A stretch of 64,000 nt of DNA from VXOZ01 sp965220045 (GTDB taxonomy: Bacteria; Chloroflexota; UBA11872; VXOZ01), in NCBI GenBank assembly GCA_965220045.1, contig OZ244803.1, positions 558,001 through 622,000 on the forward strand, written 5' to 3'. A program made the position numbers and the translations under genes. How positions within the stretch are numbered: position 1 is the stretch's first letter; each line of letters begins with the position of its first letter. A model generated the notes under the pieces. The model saw only the letters and a program-made list of their open reading frames with translations. It was not told the DNA's origin and did not search any database. Of this stretch, positions 43,467 to 52,333 are shown piece by piece.

Positions 43467-45587
43467 TTAGCCCTTGTCGTCTTTGCGCTCGTAGCCCGGC
43501 ATGAAGCCTTCGAACATGTCGCGTCTCTGCGTCCAAACGCGGTCGCCCCAGCCGTCTACCTGTGTGCCCCACTCCCAAGCCGGCAGATCGGGCACGCGGT
43601 CGGCAGTGGCCGCGACGCCTTCCAAGAAATCGCGCGGCAATGCGCCCTGGCACTGGGCGGGCGGCTCAATGTTCAGCAGATGGCAGACCAGCGGCACGAC
43701 GCTCGTCATGTGCACGTATCCCAGCCGTTCGACCGGTCGTTGATAGCCCTGCTTCAGGCCGGGCCCCTGCGCCAGCAGGTAGGCCAGATTTGACGATTGC
43801 GCCGTGCGGGCAGTGGGGAGATACGGACCATGGTGCGCGCCGTATTCTCCCGGCTTGAAGACGTACGGGTCTTGCCCTTCCGCATCGCCGCCGGGGTAGC
43901 CGCTTACGTAGCCGTCCTCCATGGCGTAGACGATGTCGCCGCACTGTTCGCCCCAGCAGCCAAGAAGCGCGGCGTGGTACTTCGGCAAGACGACGGCCAC
44001 CGGGCACTGTCCGGTCTCCGCATCTACCCACGAACGCAGCAACGTAATGACCTCGCGCTGGATGCGCACGTATTCTGCCGATCCTTCCGGCGCGTTGATA
44101 AAGAGTTCGTAGTTGCGCACAGGCGTAATGAAGACTTTCGTACGCTCCATGTCGATCTTGGCAAAGTCCTCGTTGGGATCGAAGTGCGGCACCGGCTCCT
44201 TAAACGCCAGCAAGCCGTTGTCGTGCAGCAGGCGCGGGATGTCCGTGGCACGGAACTGGGGTATGGCGGCGTGATCCGAGACTACGATCACAGCGGTATC
44301 GTCCGGAGAATCCTCCAAGAGCGTGCCAAAGAGGCGGTCGGCGACTTTGTAGGATTCTCGATACGCGCGCCAACCCTCCTCAGCATCTTCTTCGCGATAG
44401 CCGGGGCAGGCGGGATCGACAAGCGGCAGGAAGTGATGGTTGATGTAGTCGAAGATGTGAATGTGGGTATAGAGCAGGGCGAAGTCTTGCTCTTCGAGCA
44501 GGTACTTTCCGGCGCGGGCGATCCACTGGCATTGGTATTCAATCTCTTCCAGGCACGTATCCAGATCGGCGATGCCCCAGACGTAAGGAAACACCGAGGC
44601 GTGCTCGAGATACGGCCCGAAGCGCTCAACTAACCTACGGCTCAATTCGACCGGCTCGCAAAAGTCGTCCACGTGCATGACCTGGGAGCGGTAGAGCAGC
44701 AGACGACTGGCGTCTGGGGCGATTTCGACGGCTTTGCACCGGAAGGCTGCGTCTTGTGCGGCGCCTTCCACCGTGAATGTGCGCAAAATCCAGTCGCTCC
44801 AGGTGCCGGGGCTTGTGCGGCCGAGCTCTGTGCGGCTGTCGCGCGTCTCACAGATTGCGACTGTGTCGTACCCCTTACCCTGCGTGTCGAGAACGAGGCC
44901 CCAGAGAGTCTGGTTTTCTCCCTCGCGCTTGGTGATGATTTCAATGGGAAATTCAAGCGGCGGTCTGCCGCCCGCGGGACTTGCCGGAAGGTTCTGCCAG
45001 GAGCCGTCCTCTAGCGGTGGTTGTTTGGTGGTTTCCAGCAGCGAGGTTTGCACACCGTGCACAGAGGCTGCGGCGGCTTGCGCGGGTCGCAGGCTGACGC
45101 GCGTGCTGTTGGTGAGGTCTGGGAGATTCGTGTAGCCCCAGGCAGGGGTGACCTCAAATGGCGTGCTGCCGTAGTTGGGATGGCCGAAACCGTCTATGAC
45201 GTGAGCAAGTTGGGACTGGCTGGGTGAGGCCGCCGGATAGTGGATGGCGACGCTCTTGAGCCCGGCTTTCGCGGCAGCTTCGAAGACGTTTTCCGCCGCG
45301 ACCGCCGGACGCACAAACGCGGAAAGCGTCTGTTCTTCCTGTTTGGGATTGGGCAGGTTCAGGAACCAGCGCGAGACACTATGGGTCCCCGTGTGGGCGC
45401 CCGTGGCGAGGGTGGTCCAGTTTGTTGGGGTCCACACCGGCATCGAAGGATAGGCTTCGCCCACAATGCCGGCATCGGCCAGCTTCTTAAGATTTGGCAA
45501 CAACCCCTCGGCGGCAAACCGCTCGTACATGGGGAACATCATGCCGTCGAGGCCGATGACGTAGACGCGTTTTGTTTCTTCTGTCAC
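43467..45587 (-). CDS. Alkaline phosphatase-superfamily type I phosphodiesterase/nucleotide pyrophosphatase
   Basis: A 706-residue enzyme. The metal and nucleophile set includes VIGLDGMMFPMYERFA, WTPTNWTTLATGAHTGTHS (catalytic threonine) and VVSDHAAIPQ with a later EYGAHHGPY. The middle part is an insert without known homology. No signal peptide is seen, which suggests a cytoplasmic enzyme. The start is GTG 45587, with AAGGAG upstream; the longer ATG 45638 frame adds 17 residues and is less likely. The substrate could be a nucleotide, phospholipid head group or phosphonate. Confidence 0.83.
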   Translation of the reverse strand: MTEETKRVYVIGLDGMMFPMYERFAAEGLLPNLKKLADAGIVGEAYPSMPVWTPTNWTTLATGAHTGTHSVSRWFLNLPNPKQEEQTLSAFVRPAVAAENVFEAAAKAGLKSVAIHYPAASPSQSQLAHVIDGFGHPNYGSTPFEVTPAWGYTNLPDLTNSTRVSLRPAQAAAASVHGVQTSLLETTKQPPLEDGSWQNLPASPAGGRPPLEFPIEIITKREGENQTLWGLVLDTQGKGYDTVAICETRDSRTELGRTSPGTWSDWILRTFTVEGAAQDAAFRCKAVEIAPDASRLLLYRSQVMHVDDFCEPVELSRRLVERFGPYLEHASVFPYVWGIADLDTCLEEIEYQCQWIARAGKYLLEEQDFALLYTHIHIFDYINHHFLPLVDPACPGYREEDAEEGWRAYRESYKVADRLFGTLLEDSPDDTAVIVVSDHAAIPQFRATDIPRLLHDNGLLAFKEPVPHFDPNEDFAKIDMERTKVFITPVRNYELFINAPEGSAEYVRIQREVITLLRSWVDAETGQCPVAVVLPKYHAALLGCWGEQCGDIVYAMEDGYVSGYPGGDAEGQDPYVFKPGEYGAHHGPYLPTARTAQSSNLAYLLAQGPGLKQGYQRPVERLGYVHMTSVVPLVCHLLNIEPPAQCQGALPRDFLEGVAATADRVPDLPAWEWGTQVDGWGDRVWTQRRDMFEGFMPGYERKDDKG

Positions 45588-46273
45588 TCTTCTCACTCCT
45601 TGGGGCGTTGGTTTCCTCTTGGACTGGTTGAATTCCATCTATTGTGCAGCGGTGGAGGCGGAAGCGGTGGCGCAGGTTACGCGCAGGTCCCGTGCGAACC
45701 TGCGCCATCTCCCCGCGTCGGCGGATGTTGATGCCGCGTGCAACTGTCCATCATTGTAAAGTTGTTTCGCTACCAGCCGAGCACCCTTACCAAAGTCTTG
45801 TCTTCTGCTTGGACTAGACGTCGATGGACAAGCCCCAACGCTGTTGCGGCAGCACGAAGAAACGCCGACAACGCAATAGCGACGAACACCTATCCACTTC
45901 CCCGGTAGCGCAGGTTTGCAACCTGCGGCAAACAGGATCAATACATTTGCACGTTCTCCGCCCGCTAAGTCGCCGGTAAACGCCCCCTTTGTTCCCTGCT
46001 CCGGCCGGGGGGACAAGCCCCCGCGATACTTTGGAATGAGGACATTGGGGGCTAGCCCGCACGCTACGGCTGCCTCAACACCGGATAGGCGCAGGTTGCA
46101 AACCTGCGCTACCGCAAGCGTGAAGCGCGGCGCATTCTAAATTATCGTTTTGCAGCAGTTCTTGCGGTGATTTGGGAATGTCCCACGCTACTCGGGTGGC
46201 ACATCGTCTCGCTGGGATTGCGCGTAGCAACGTCGCGTTGGGAATAGCTTGCCGCCAAAAAACGGCGAACCTT
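45588..46273. other. Repeat-rich gap: three family C units and one D copy
   Basis: A gap of 686 bp without a gene. It holds a composite C element (45666-45706, with an inner ACGCGCAGG insertion), a standard C at 45903-45928, a D copy at 46007-46029 and a reversed C at 46089-46114. Short frames crossing it are repeat translations. Confidence 0.75.
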
Positions 46274-47191
46274 TCAACGAACTTCCATCTCCACCAGCAC
46301 CCAGTCGCCGACTTCGCGGCGGTCCAGCAGGGCCAAACCTTCTGCGTCGAAGGCGGCGAGCACGTCGTCGGCCTTTTCGTTGATGATGCCACAGGCTAGC
46401 AGTCGTCCGTTGGGCGCAATTGCTGCCCGCAGGTGCGGCGCCAACGTGATGAGGGTCTGGGCAGTGATGTTGGCAACGACAATGTCGTAGGCGGGAGCAG
46501 GCTCGGGAAGCGGAAGAGATCGTTCCGATACCGTGATGGCGTCGGCGAGTCCTGCTTGCGCCACGTTGTCGCGGGCGGCGGAGACGGCAACCGGGTCCGT
46601 ATCAAGCCCGTCCACCTGCGCCGCGCCGAGTAAGGCCGCGGCAATTGCCAGGATGCCCGATCCCGTCCCCACGTCGAGTACCTTTTTCCCCTGCATGGGC
46701 AGCTTTTCAAGGGCTTCTAGGCACAGTTGCGTCGTGGGATGCGTGCCGGTGCCGAAGGCCATGCCGGGATCAAGCGCGATCACTATCTCGTCCGGAGCGG
46801 TTTCGTAGTCTTGCCAGCGCGGCTTGATCACCAAGCGCTCGCCGACGTGGAGGACGGTATAGAATTGCTTCCAGGCGTTGGCCCAGTCCTCTTCCGCAAC
46901 CCACTGCGTTGCCAACTCACCCACCAGGTCGCCGTGGAAGGCGTGCAGGTGCCAGAGATCTCTCTCCAGACCGTCGCGGCGGGAGGCCAAGGCGGCAGTA
47001 TCGGGCACATAGGTCGTCAGTGTGAGCCACGCGCCCACCGGACGGGGATCGTGGTCGACCGTCTCTTGCTCGTGGTCTTGGAAGATCGCGACGCCGCCTT
47101 CCCCCCACTTGTGCAAAAGCGCCGCCACCGTCTCCGCCGCTTCTTGGTGCGCTTGTACGGAGAGTTCCAGCCAGCGCGCCGGCGTACTCAT
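46274..47191 (-). CDS. prmA: Ribosomal protein L11 methyltransferase
   Basis: Trimethylates ribosomal protein L11. It has 305 residues. Substrate-recognition N-terminal domain: WLELSVQAHQEAAETVAALL. SAM domain: DPGMAFGTGTHPTTQLCLEAL, VLDVGTGSGILAIAAALLGA (partly quoted) and VVANITAQTLITLAP, with NITA in the catalytic NPP(Y/F)-equivalent place. The ATG at 47191 overlaps the stop of the DNA methyltransferase (ATGA). It ends the grpE-dnaJ-methyltransferase-prmA operon, matching the dnaJ-prmA adjacency common in many bacteria. Confidence 0.93.
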   Translation of the reverse strand: MSTPARWLELSVQAHQEAAETVAALLHKWGEGGVAIFQDHEQETVDHDPRPVGAWLTLTTYVPDTAALASRRDGLERDLWHLHAFHGDLVGELATQWVAEEDWANAWKQFYTVLHVGERLVIKPRWQDYETAPDEIVIALDPGMAFGTGTHPTTQLCLEALEKLPMQGKKVLDVGTGSGILAIAAALLGAAQVDGLDTDPVAVSAARDNVAQAGLADAITVSERSLPLPEPAPAYDIVVANITAQTLITLAPHLRAAIAPNGRLLACGIINEKADDVLAAFDAEGLALLDRREVGDWVLVEMEVR

Positions 47192-48066
47192 TCTTGCTGA
47201 CCGCCCGCCGCGCCAACAACACGCTCGGACTCCGCGGCCTCATGAAAGCGCACGTCTGGGACATCCGCAAAGCGCTGCCGCATGATCGCAATCGCCTGCG
47301 GGTTGTTATCGACGAGGACGAAGGGACGGCCGCATTCATGGGCCGCCGCTCCGGTAGTGCCACTGCCCGCAAAGAAGTCCAGCACCGTGTCTTCGGGTTG
47401 TGACGAGGCCAGGACGATACGCCGGAGAATGCCGAGCGGCTTCTGCGTGGGGTAACCCGTGCGCTCTTTGCTGTTGGTCGGCACAATCGTGTGCCACCAT
47501 ACGTCGGTGGGGAGCTTGCCCCGCGCCGCTTTTTCGGGGCCTACCAACCCGGGCGCCATATAGGGCACGCGGTCAATAGCGTCTGCATTGAAGACGTAGC
47601 GGTCGACATCCTTTACATAAACAAGGATATTATCGTGCTTTGGCGGCCACTTCTGTTTGGTGCGGCCGCCGTAGTCGTAGGCCCAGATGATTTCGTTCAA
47701 GAAGCATGCTCTACCGAAGATCTGGTCGAGCAGCACTTTGCAGTAGTGGACTTCGCGATAGTCAATGTGAAAGTAGAGGGTCCCGTCTTGCGTCAAGAGA
47801 CGATACGCTTCGCGGAGGCGTGGTTCCAGAAATGCGAGGAAGTCGTCAAATTCGTCGGTGTACGCGTTGCTGCTCGTGTGTGTTGTGCGATAGCGCTTGC
47901 CGTGAAAGCCCGTACGATCGCCGTTCGCGGCAGCCACCGTGCGCAGACGCGTGTAGTTGCGTTCTTTGCCGGTGTTGAAGGGCGGATCGATGTAGATGAG
48001 CGGAAAGGATTCGTCCGGAAACTCAGAGAGGATGGGCAGGTTATCGCCGAACCAGACCTGGTTCAC
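47188..48066 (-). CDS. Site-specific DNA methyltransferase, beta class
   Basis: A 292-residue SAM-dependent DNA methyltransferase. The catalytic DPPF motif, IYIDPPFNTGK (about residue 26), precedes the SAM motif DFFAGSGTTGAAA (about residue 235), which is the beta-class order. The target strand base is probably adenine N6 (DPPF), although cytosine N4 uses similar motifs. The specificity region lies in between (WWHTIVPTNSKERTGYPTQKPLG). There is no restriction endonuclease nearby. It starts with GTG overlapping the dnaJ stop and overlaps prmA by 4 nt, so it is built into a heat-shock/ribosome operon. This position suggests a housekeeping or regulatory methylase. Confidence 0.9.
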   Translation of the reverse strand: MNQVWFGDNLPILSEFPDESFPLIYIDPPFNTGKERNYTRLRTVAAANGDRTGFHGKRYRTTHTSSNAYTDEFDDFLAFLEPRLREAYRLLTQDGTLYFHIDYREVHYCKVLLDQIFGRACFLNEIIWAYDYGGRTKQKWPPKHDNILVYVKDVDRYVFNADAIDRVPYMAPGLVGPEKAARGKLPTDVWWHTIVPTNSKERTGYPTQKPLGILRRIVLASSQPEDTVLDFFAGSGTTGAAAHECGRPFVLVDNNPQAIAIMRQRFADVPDVRFHEAAESERVVGAAGGQQE

Positions 48067-49184
48067 CCCAGCGCGTCCTTCATCTTGTTAAAGAAGCCCT
48101 TGTCATCCTGCGGGTTCGTGGCGCCGCCGAACGACTCGGCAAGTGCGTTGAGCAGTTCCTTTTGGTGGGTAGAGAGCCGTTTCGGCACATCCACGTGCAC
48201 GTGCACGTGCTGATCGCCCCGGCCGCCGCCGTTCAGGTGCGGCACCCCACGCCGGCGCAGCGTGAACACCGAGCCGGACTGCGTGCCGGGAGGTATGTCC
48301 AAGCTCTCGCTGCCTTCGAGGGTGGGCACCTTGACTGTGTCGCCAAGTGCGGCTTGCGCAAAATTGACACTATAGTCTACGTGGATGTCGTCATCTTCGC
48401 GCTCAAAGCGCTCATCCGGCCGTACTGCGATAAACACATAGAGATCGCCGCGCGGGCCGTTCTTGGGGCCGGCTTCGCCCTGGCCGCCCAAGCGGATGCG
48501 CAGCCCGGAATCCACCCCTGCCGGAACCTTGACGGTAATGGTACGGTCTTGCTTTGTGCGCCCGCTGCCGGTGCACGTAGCGCAGCGGACGGTTGGCACT
48601 CGGCCTTCACCGCCGCAGCGCGAACAGGTGGCAACCGTTGTGAATTGTCCGAAGAAATTTGACTGCATCCGGCGCACTTGGCCTTGTCCTTTACACGCCG
48701 TGCAGGTGCCGATCTTGCTGCCCGGTTCCGCGCCGCTGCCCTCGCAGCCCGGGCAGGACTCCAAACGAGAGACCTCAATGTCTTTCTCGGCGCCAAAGAC
48801 CGCCTCTGCAAAGTCCAGGGTCAAGTCCATGCGCAGGTCCGCGCCGGTCTCCGGGCCGGAACGGGCCGAAGGGCGCGAGCCCACGCCAAAGAACGCCTCG
48901 AAGATATCGCCAATTCCGCCCATATCCGCAGGGTCAACGCCACGGGGATAGCCGCCGGAGCGCCCGTTGCTGTGCCCAAAGAGATCGTACGCGCGCCGCT
49001 TTTGAGGGTCGCGCAGAGTCTCGTAGGCCTCATTGATCTCCTTGAAGCGCGCCTCGGCATCCGGGTCCTTGTTGACGTCGGGATGATACTGCCGGGCAAG
49101 TTGGCGAAAGGCCTGCTTGATCTCGTTTTCGGATGCGTCGCGGCTGACGCCCAGTGTTTCGTAGTAGTCGGCTTTCGTACTCAT
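48063..49184 (-). CDS. dnaJ: Chaperone protein DnaJ
   Basis: Hsp40 co-chaperone stimulating DnaK ATPase. It has 373 residues. J domain with HPD in RQYHPDVNKD (about residue 33). Then a glycine-rich region (NGRSGGYPRG), a zinc domain with four CxxCxGxG repeats (CPGCEGSG, CTACKGQG, CSRCGGEG, CATCTGSG) and a C-terminal substrate-binding domain (GDLYVFIAVRPDERF). It follows grpE by about 30 bp. The stop overlaps the GTG start of the DNA methyltransferase. No dnaK is in the window. Confidence 0.96.
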   Translation of the reverse strand: MSTKADYYETLGVSRDASENEIKQAFRQLARQYHPDVNKDPDAEARFKEINEAYETLRDPQKRRAYDLFGHSNGRSGGYPRGVDPADMGGIGDIFEAFFGVGSRPSARSGPETGADLRMDLTLDFAEAVFGAEKDIEVSRLESCPGCEGSGAEPGSKIGTCTACKGQGQVRRMQSNFFGQFTTVATCSRCGGEGRVPTVRCATCTGSGRTKQDRTITVKVPAGVDSGLRIRLGGQGEAGPKNGPRGDLYVFIAVRPDERFEREDDDIHVDYSVNFAQAALGDTVKVPTLEGSESLDIPPGTQSGSVFTLRRRGVPHLNGGGRGDQHVHVHVDVPKRLSTHQKELLNALAESFGGATNPQDDKGFFNKMKDALG

Positions 49185-49215
49185 TCAGGGTCACTTCACC
49201 AGTACAGGACTAGGG

Positions 49216-49944
49216 TTATTCGGTTTCGCCATCCGGCTGAGATTCGGCTTCGACTTCAGGCCCCACTGCGTCACCTTCTTCTTCTGCCGCAGCATCCGGG
49301 GTCGGCGGCGGACCAACTTTAACCAGGCTCGGCCGCAGTACCCGGTCGTACATCACGTATCCCTTTTGCAGCTCTTCGAGCACGACGACCTCGCTGCCGT
49401 CATCCTCACCTTCGCGGAGCACGACCTCGTGATAGTTGGGATCGAAGGGCTTGTCTTGGGTGTCAATTGGCTCCAGTCCGCGCTTCTCAAGCACGTTGCG
49501 CGCCATTTGATGGACGAGGTCAACGCCCTGCAGCCAGGAAAAGAAGCGGAGCTCGCCGGGAATAGTGTCCAGAGCACGTTCAAAATTGTCGAGAATGGGC
49601 AGAAACTCGGCCACCAGGAGCGCCGTGGCAAACTTGCCCTGCTCTTCCTGCTCCTGCTGCGTGCGTCGCCGGAAGTTTGCGAAGTCGGCGCGGGCGCGGG
49701 CCAGCGCTTCTCGCACCTGCTGCAAGTCCTCATCTTTCGCGGCCAGCGCTTCCCCCGCCGCCGCGAGCTCGGACGTGAGCTTCTCGACCTCGCCTTCTGC
49801 ACCGGGCCCGGCATCCGCTGCGGCTGCGTCCTCTGCGCCGGCCTCAGCCGCAGTCCCGCCGTCCGGCCCTGTGCCGCCGGTTGTTGCGGCGGCGGCCTCC
49901 TCGGTTTTCTTCTTCTTGCTGTCTTTTGCTTTCTTTCGTGCCAT
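49216..49944 (-). CDS. grpE: Nucleotide exchange factor GrpE
   Basis: Releases ADP from DnaK. It has 242 residues. The N-terminal ~70 residues are alanine-, glutamate- and lysine-rich and disordered. The coiled coil follows (ALARARADFANFRRRT), then the head domain with LLPILDNFERAL-type FLPILDNFERALD, FDPNYHEVV and EELQKGYVMYDRVLRPSLVKV. The C-terminus is an acidic tail rich in E, G and D, unusually long. First gene of the operon. No CIRCE element was found upstream in the 431-bp divergent gap. Confidence 0.95.
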   Translation of the reverse strand: MARKKAKDSKKKKTEEAAAATTGGTGPDGGTAAEAGAEDAAAADAGPGAEGEVEKLTSELAAAGEALAAKDEDLQQVREALARARADFANFRRRTQQEQEEQGKFATALLVAEFLPILDNFERALDTIPGELRFFSWLQGVDLVHQMARNVLEKRGLEPIDTQDKPFDPNYHEVVLREGEDDGSEVVVLEELQKGYVMYDRVLRPSLVKVGPPPTPDAAAEEEGDAVGPEVEAESQPDGETE

Positions 49945-50375
49945 CGAGCCTATCCTGACGGAATGAAATCACCAAATCAAGGGTGGGGTAACGATTTGCC
50001 TTATTCCTAGTATACTCAATATTGCTTCGCGGAGAGAAACGCAGGGCACGTTGCTACGAGGCAAAGTGCCTGGCACCTAGCGCGGCGACTGCATTGTGAG
50101 ACGGGGAGGATGAGTGGACGTCGCCTGCCCGGAGGCGGGGAGCGCCCTGCTCAGAGGGGAATGCGCAGCGGCGTTGCATCGCGGTCTACCTGTGCGGCGC
50201 TCTCCGTTGAGACACTTTAGCACGGATGGGTCCGAGGCGCCCATGTCGGGAAACGTCCACGAGGTCGTCACTCGCAGCGGTCGTGCCGAGAGCAGGGCGG
50301 GGGCAAGCAGCTCCGTACATACAGAACTGGATTTGCGGAATTTGATTTAACGAGCGTCTATTTGGAGGCAAGAAC
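49945..50375. other. Divergent promoter region, no repeat or gene seen
   Basis: A gap of 431 bp between grpE (minus) and the esterase-like gene (plus). A TATACT candidate for a -10 box on the minus strand lies about 60 bp upstream of grpE. A short T-box-like match on the minus strand at 50180-50191 was considered and rejected. A hairpin-rich region spans 50120-50250. Confidence 0.4.
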
Positions 50376-51419
50376 ATGGCAATACCAAGCACACCGGCGC
50401 ATTACGCCCCACTGACGCATATTCGCCAGGTGTACGCGCAGACGGTTCCAGCGTATGACTACGCGGCGCTGGGAGATGCAGGTTTCACGCAGTGGCAAGC
50501 GGAATTGCGCGCTAAAGTAGCCGGCTTATTGGGTGGTTTTGCCTGGCCGCGCGGCGGCCTTGAGCCACAGATTCTCGCAACGGCAGAGAAGGACGGTTAC
50601 ACCCAACAGAAGGTCGAGATCACGAGCGAACCCGGCGTGCGGTTGCCTCTCTACGTGCTCACCCCGGAGAGCGGGCAAGCGCCGTACCCCACCGTGATTG
50701 CGCTGCACGGCCACGGCTCCGGCGTGCAGGAAGTCATCGGTGAGCCTCAAAGCGAACAGATAGCGGAACATATGCGCCGCTGCAACCACGACTACGGCCG
50801 GCAGCTTGCTCAGCAGGGCTTTCTCGTGCTGGCGCCGGAGCAGCGCGCGTTCGGCGAGCGCCGCGAGGTGGAGGACGTCGCCCAAGCGCCGGGCCAGTCC
50901 TCATGCCGCCAGGCGAGCATGAATGCCATGATGCTGGGCCGCACGATGATCGGGATGCGCGTGTGGGACGTGATGCGCATCATCGACTATGCCCGGCAGA
51001 CGGGTCTTGCGAAAGCGGAAACACTGGCTTGTGTGGGCCTCTCCGGCGGCGGGACTGTAACGACGTTTGCCACCGCGATGGACCCGCGCATTACCGCGGC
51101 GGTGATCAGCGGCTACTTCTGCACGTGGCAATGGTCGATCATGGCGATGCGGCACTGCGAAGACAACTACGTGCCGGGCATTCTCCAGCATGCGGAGATG
51201 GCGGACGTCGGTGCCCTCATCGCGCCGCGGCCGCTGCTCATCGAGGCCGGGACGGAAGACCCCATTTTCCCGCTTCCCGGCGTGCACGACGCGTATGACA
51301 AGCTGGCAAAGGTCTACGCCATGTTGGGCGAGTCCGAGCGGCTCGCGCTCGACGTCTTTGAAGGCGAACACCAGTGGCACGGCACGGTGGCGGTGGACTG
51401 GCTCCGTCGCTGGCTATAG
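50376..51419 (+). CDS. Alpha/beta hydrolase, acetyl-xylan-esterase or dienelactone hydrolase-like
   Basis: A 347-residue alpha/beta hydrolase. The oxyanion-loop region is TVIALHGHGSGVQE. The nucleophile serine lies in CVGLSGGGTVTTFATA (about residue 223), the acid in EAGTEDPIF and the histidine in EGEHQWHG. A cap helix bundle precedes the core (about residues 1-100). It most resembles the Abhydrolase_7/DUF5 group of carbohydrate esterase-like proteins; the substrate is unknown. ATG 50376 has TTTGGAGGC upstream. It stands convergent to proC with a family C palindrome between. Confidence 0.85.
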   Translation: MAIPSTPAHYAPLTHIRQVYAQTVPAYDYAALGDAGFTQWQAELRAKVAGLLGGFAWPRGGLEPQILATAEKDGYTQQKVEITSEPGVRLPLYVLTPESGQAPYPTVIALHGHGSGVQEVIGEPQSEQIAEHMRRCNHDYGRQLAQQGFLVLAPEQRAFGERREVEDVAQAPGQSSCRQASMNAMMLGRTMIGMRVWDVMRIIDYARQTGLAKAETLACVGLSGGGTVTTFATAMDPRITAAVISGYFCTWQWSIMAMRHCEDNYVPGILQHAEMADVGALIAPRPLLIEAGTEDPIFPLPGVHDAYDKLAKVYAMLGESERLALDVFEGEHQWHGTVAVDWLRRWL

Positions 51420-51435
51420 GGCGCGCTCACATCCT

Positions 51436-51469
51436 CCGGTAACGCAGGTTTGCAACCTGCGCTGACCGG
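51436..51469. repeat. Family C palindrome, expanded by outer arms
   Basis: The C core has CCGGT at the left and a nearly complementary GACCGG at the right, so the palindrome is longer than usual. It lies between two convergent genes. Confidence 0.75.
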
Positions 51470-51505
51470 CCAACGACCGCCGCAATGGAGTCTGCCGTTC
51501 CTATC

Positions 51506-52333
51506 CTAGCGATGCTCGCCCGCATCCGGCGCGGCGAGTTCCTGCGAGCGCTGGAATGCCGCCATGACCGCGTCGTTTAGCGCCGCACGCACGCCGCCTT
51601 CTTCCAGCGCTTGCAGCCCCGCCGCGGTGGTGCCGCCGGGCGATGTGACGAGATTGCGCAGTTCGGCTAGGTGTTGGTCCTGGTTCTGGGCCATGAGCGC
51701 GGAGCCCTTCACCGTTTGAATAATGAGGGCGGCTGCCGTATCTCGCGGCAGACCGACACGTACCGCGCCGTCGATGAGTGCTTCCAGCAGCAGGAATACG
51801 AACCCCGGCCCGCTGCCGTTAACAGCGGTTGCCATGTCCAGGTAGTGCTCGTCCGGTACTGCAAGTTCGAGCCCGGCCGCTTGGAATATGGCCTGTGCCT
51901 GCGCTCGCTGCGCTGACGACGTAGCGGCGGTGGCCGTCCATACCGTTGCCGCCTCGCCGATTGTTGCGAGAATGCTCGGCATCGCCCGCACAAGAGCGCT
52001 GTTTCCAAGAAGCGAACCGATGGTGCCGAGGGGAACGCCCGCCATGATGGAAATCACCAGCGTGTCATCCGACAATGACTCCCGCAGTTGCGGTAGCACC
52101 GCCTGCACTTGCTGGGGCTTGATAGCGAGGATGACGACGTCGGCGCCGGCAACCACCTTGGCGTTGTCCGAGTCGACGCCAACACCGTGGGTCTCTGCGA
52201 GATGGGCGCGGCGGTCCGGAACGGGCTCACCGACCATAATCGCAGCAGGGGAGCACACGTCCTGCGCGATGGCGGCGGCCAAGAGCGCCTCGCCCATGGC
52301 GCCGCCCCCAACAACTGCCAACTTGCGGATCAT
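51506..52333 (-). CDS. proC: Pyrroline-5-carboxylate reductase
   Basis: Last step of proline synthesis: reduces pyrroline-5-carboxylate with NADPH. It has 275 residues. NAD(P) loop AVVGGGAMGEALLAAAI. Catalytic-type segment: ATAVNGSGPGFVFLLLEALID, then DTAAALIIQTVKGSALM and LVTSPGGTTAAGLQALEEGGVRAAL (quoted in part as SPGGTTAAGLQALE). It starts within the end of comEC (4-nt ATGA overlap) and is translationally coupled to it. Confidence 0.95.
   Translation of the reverse strand: MIRKLAVVGGGAMGEALLAAAIAQDVCSPAAIMVGEPVPDRRAHLAETHGVGVDSDNAKVVAGADVVILAIKPQQVQAVLPQLRESLSDDTLVISIMAGVPLGTIGSLLGNSALVRAMPSILATIGEAATVWTATAATSSAQRAQAQAIFQAAGLELAVPDEHYLDMATAVNGSGPGFVFLLLEALIDGAVRVGLPRDTAAALIIQTVKGSALMAQNQDQHLAELRNLVTSPGGTTAAGLQALEEGGVRAALNDAVMAAFQRSQELAAPDAGEHR

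Noticed and set aside
50180..50191. T-box-like match (AGGTAGACCGCG) on the minus strand upstream of grpE
   Set aside because: It lacks bases of the T-box consensus, has no recognisable stem I or specifier loop, and grpE is not a plausible T-box target.
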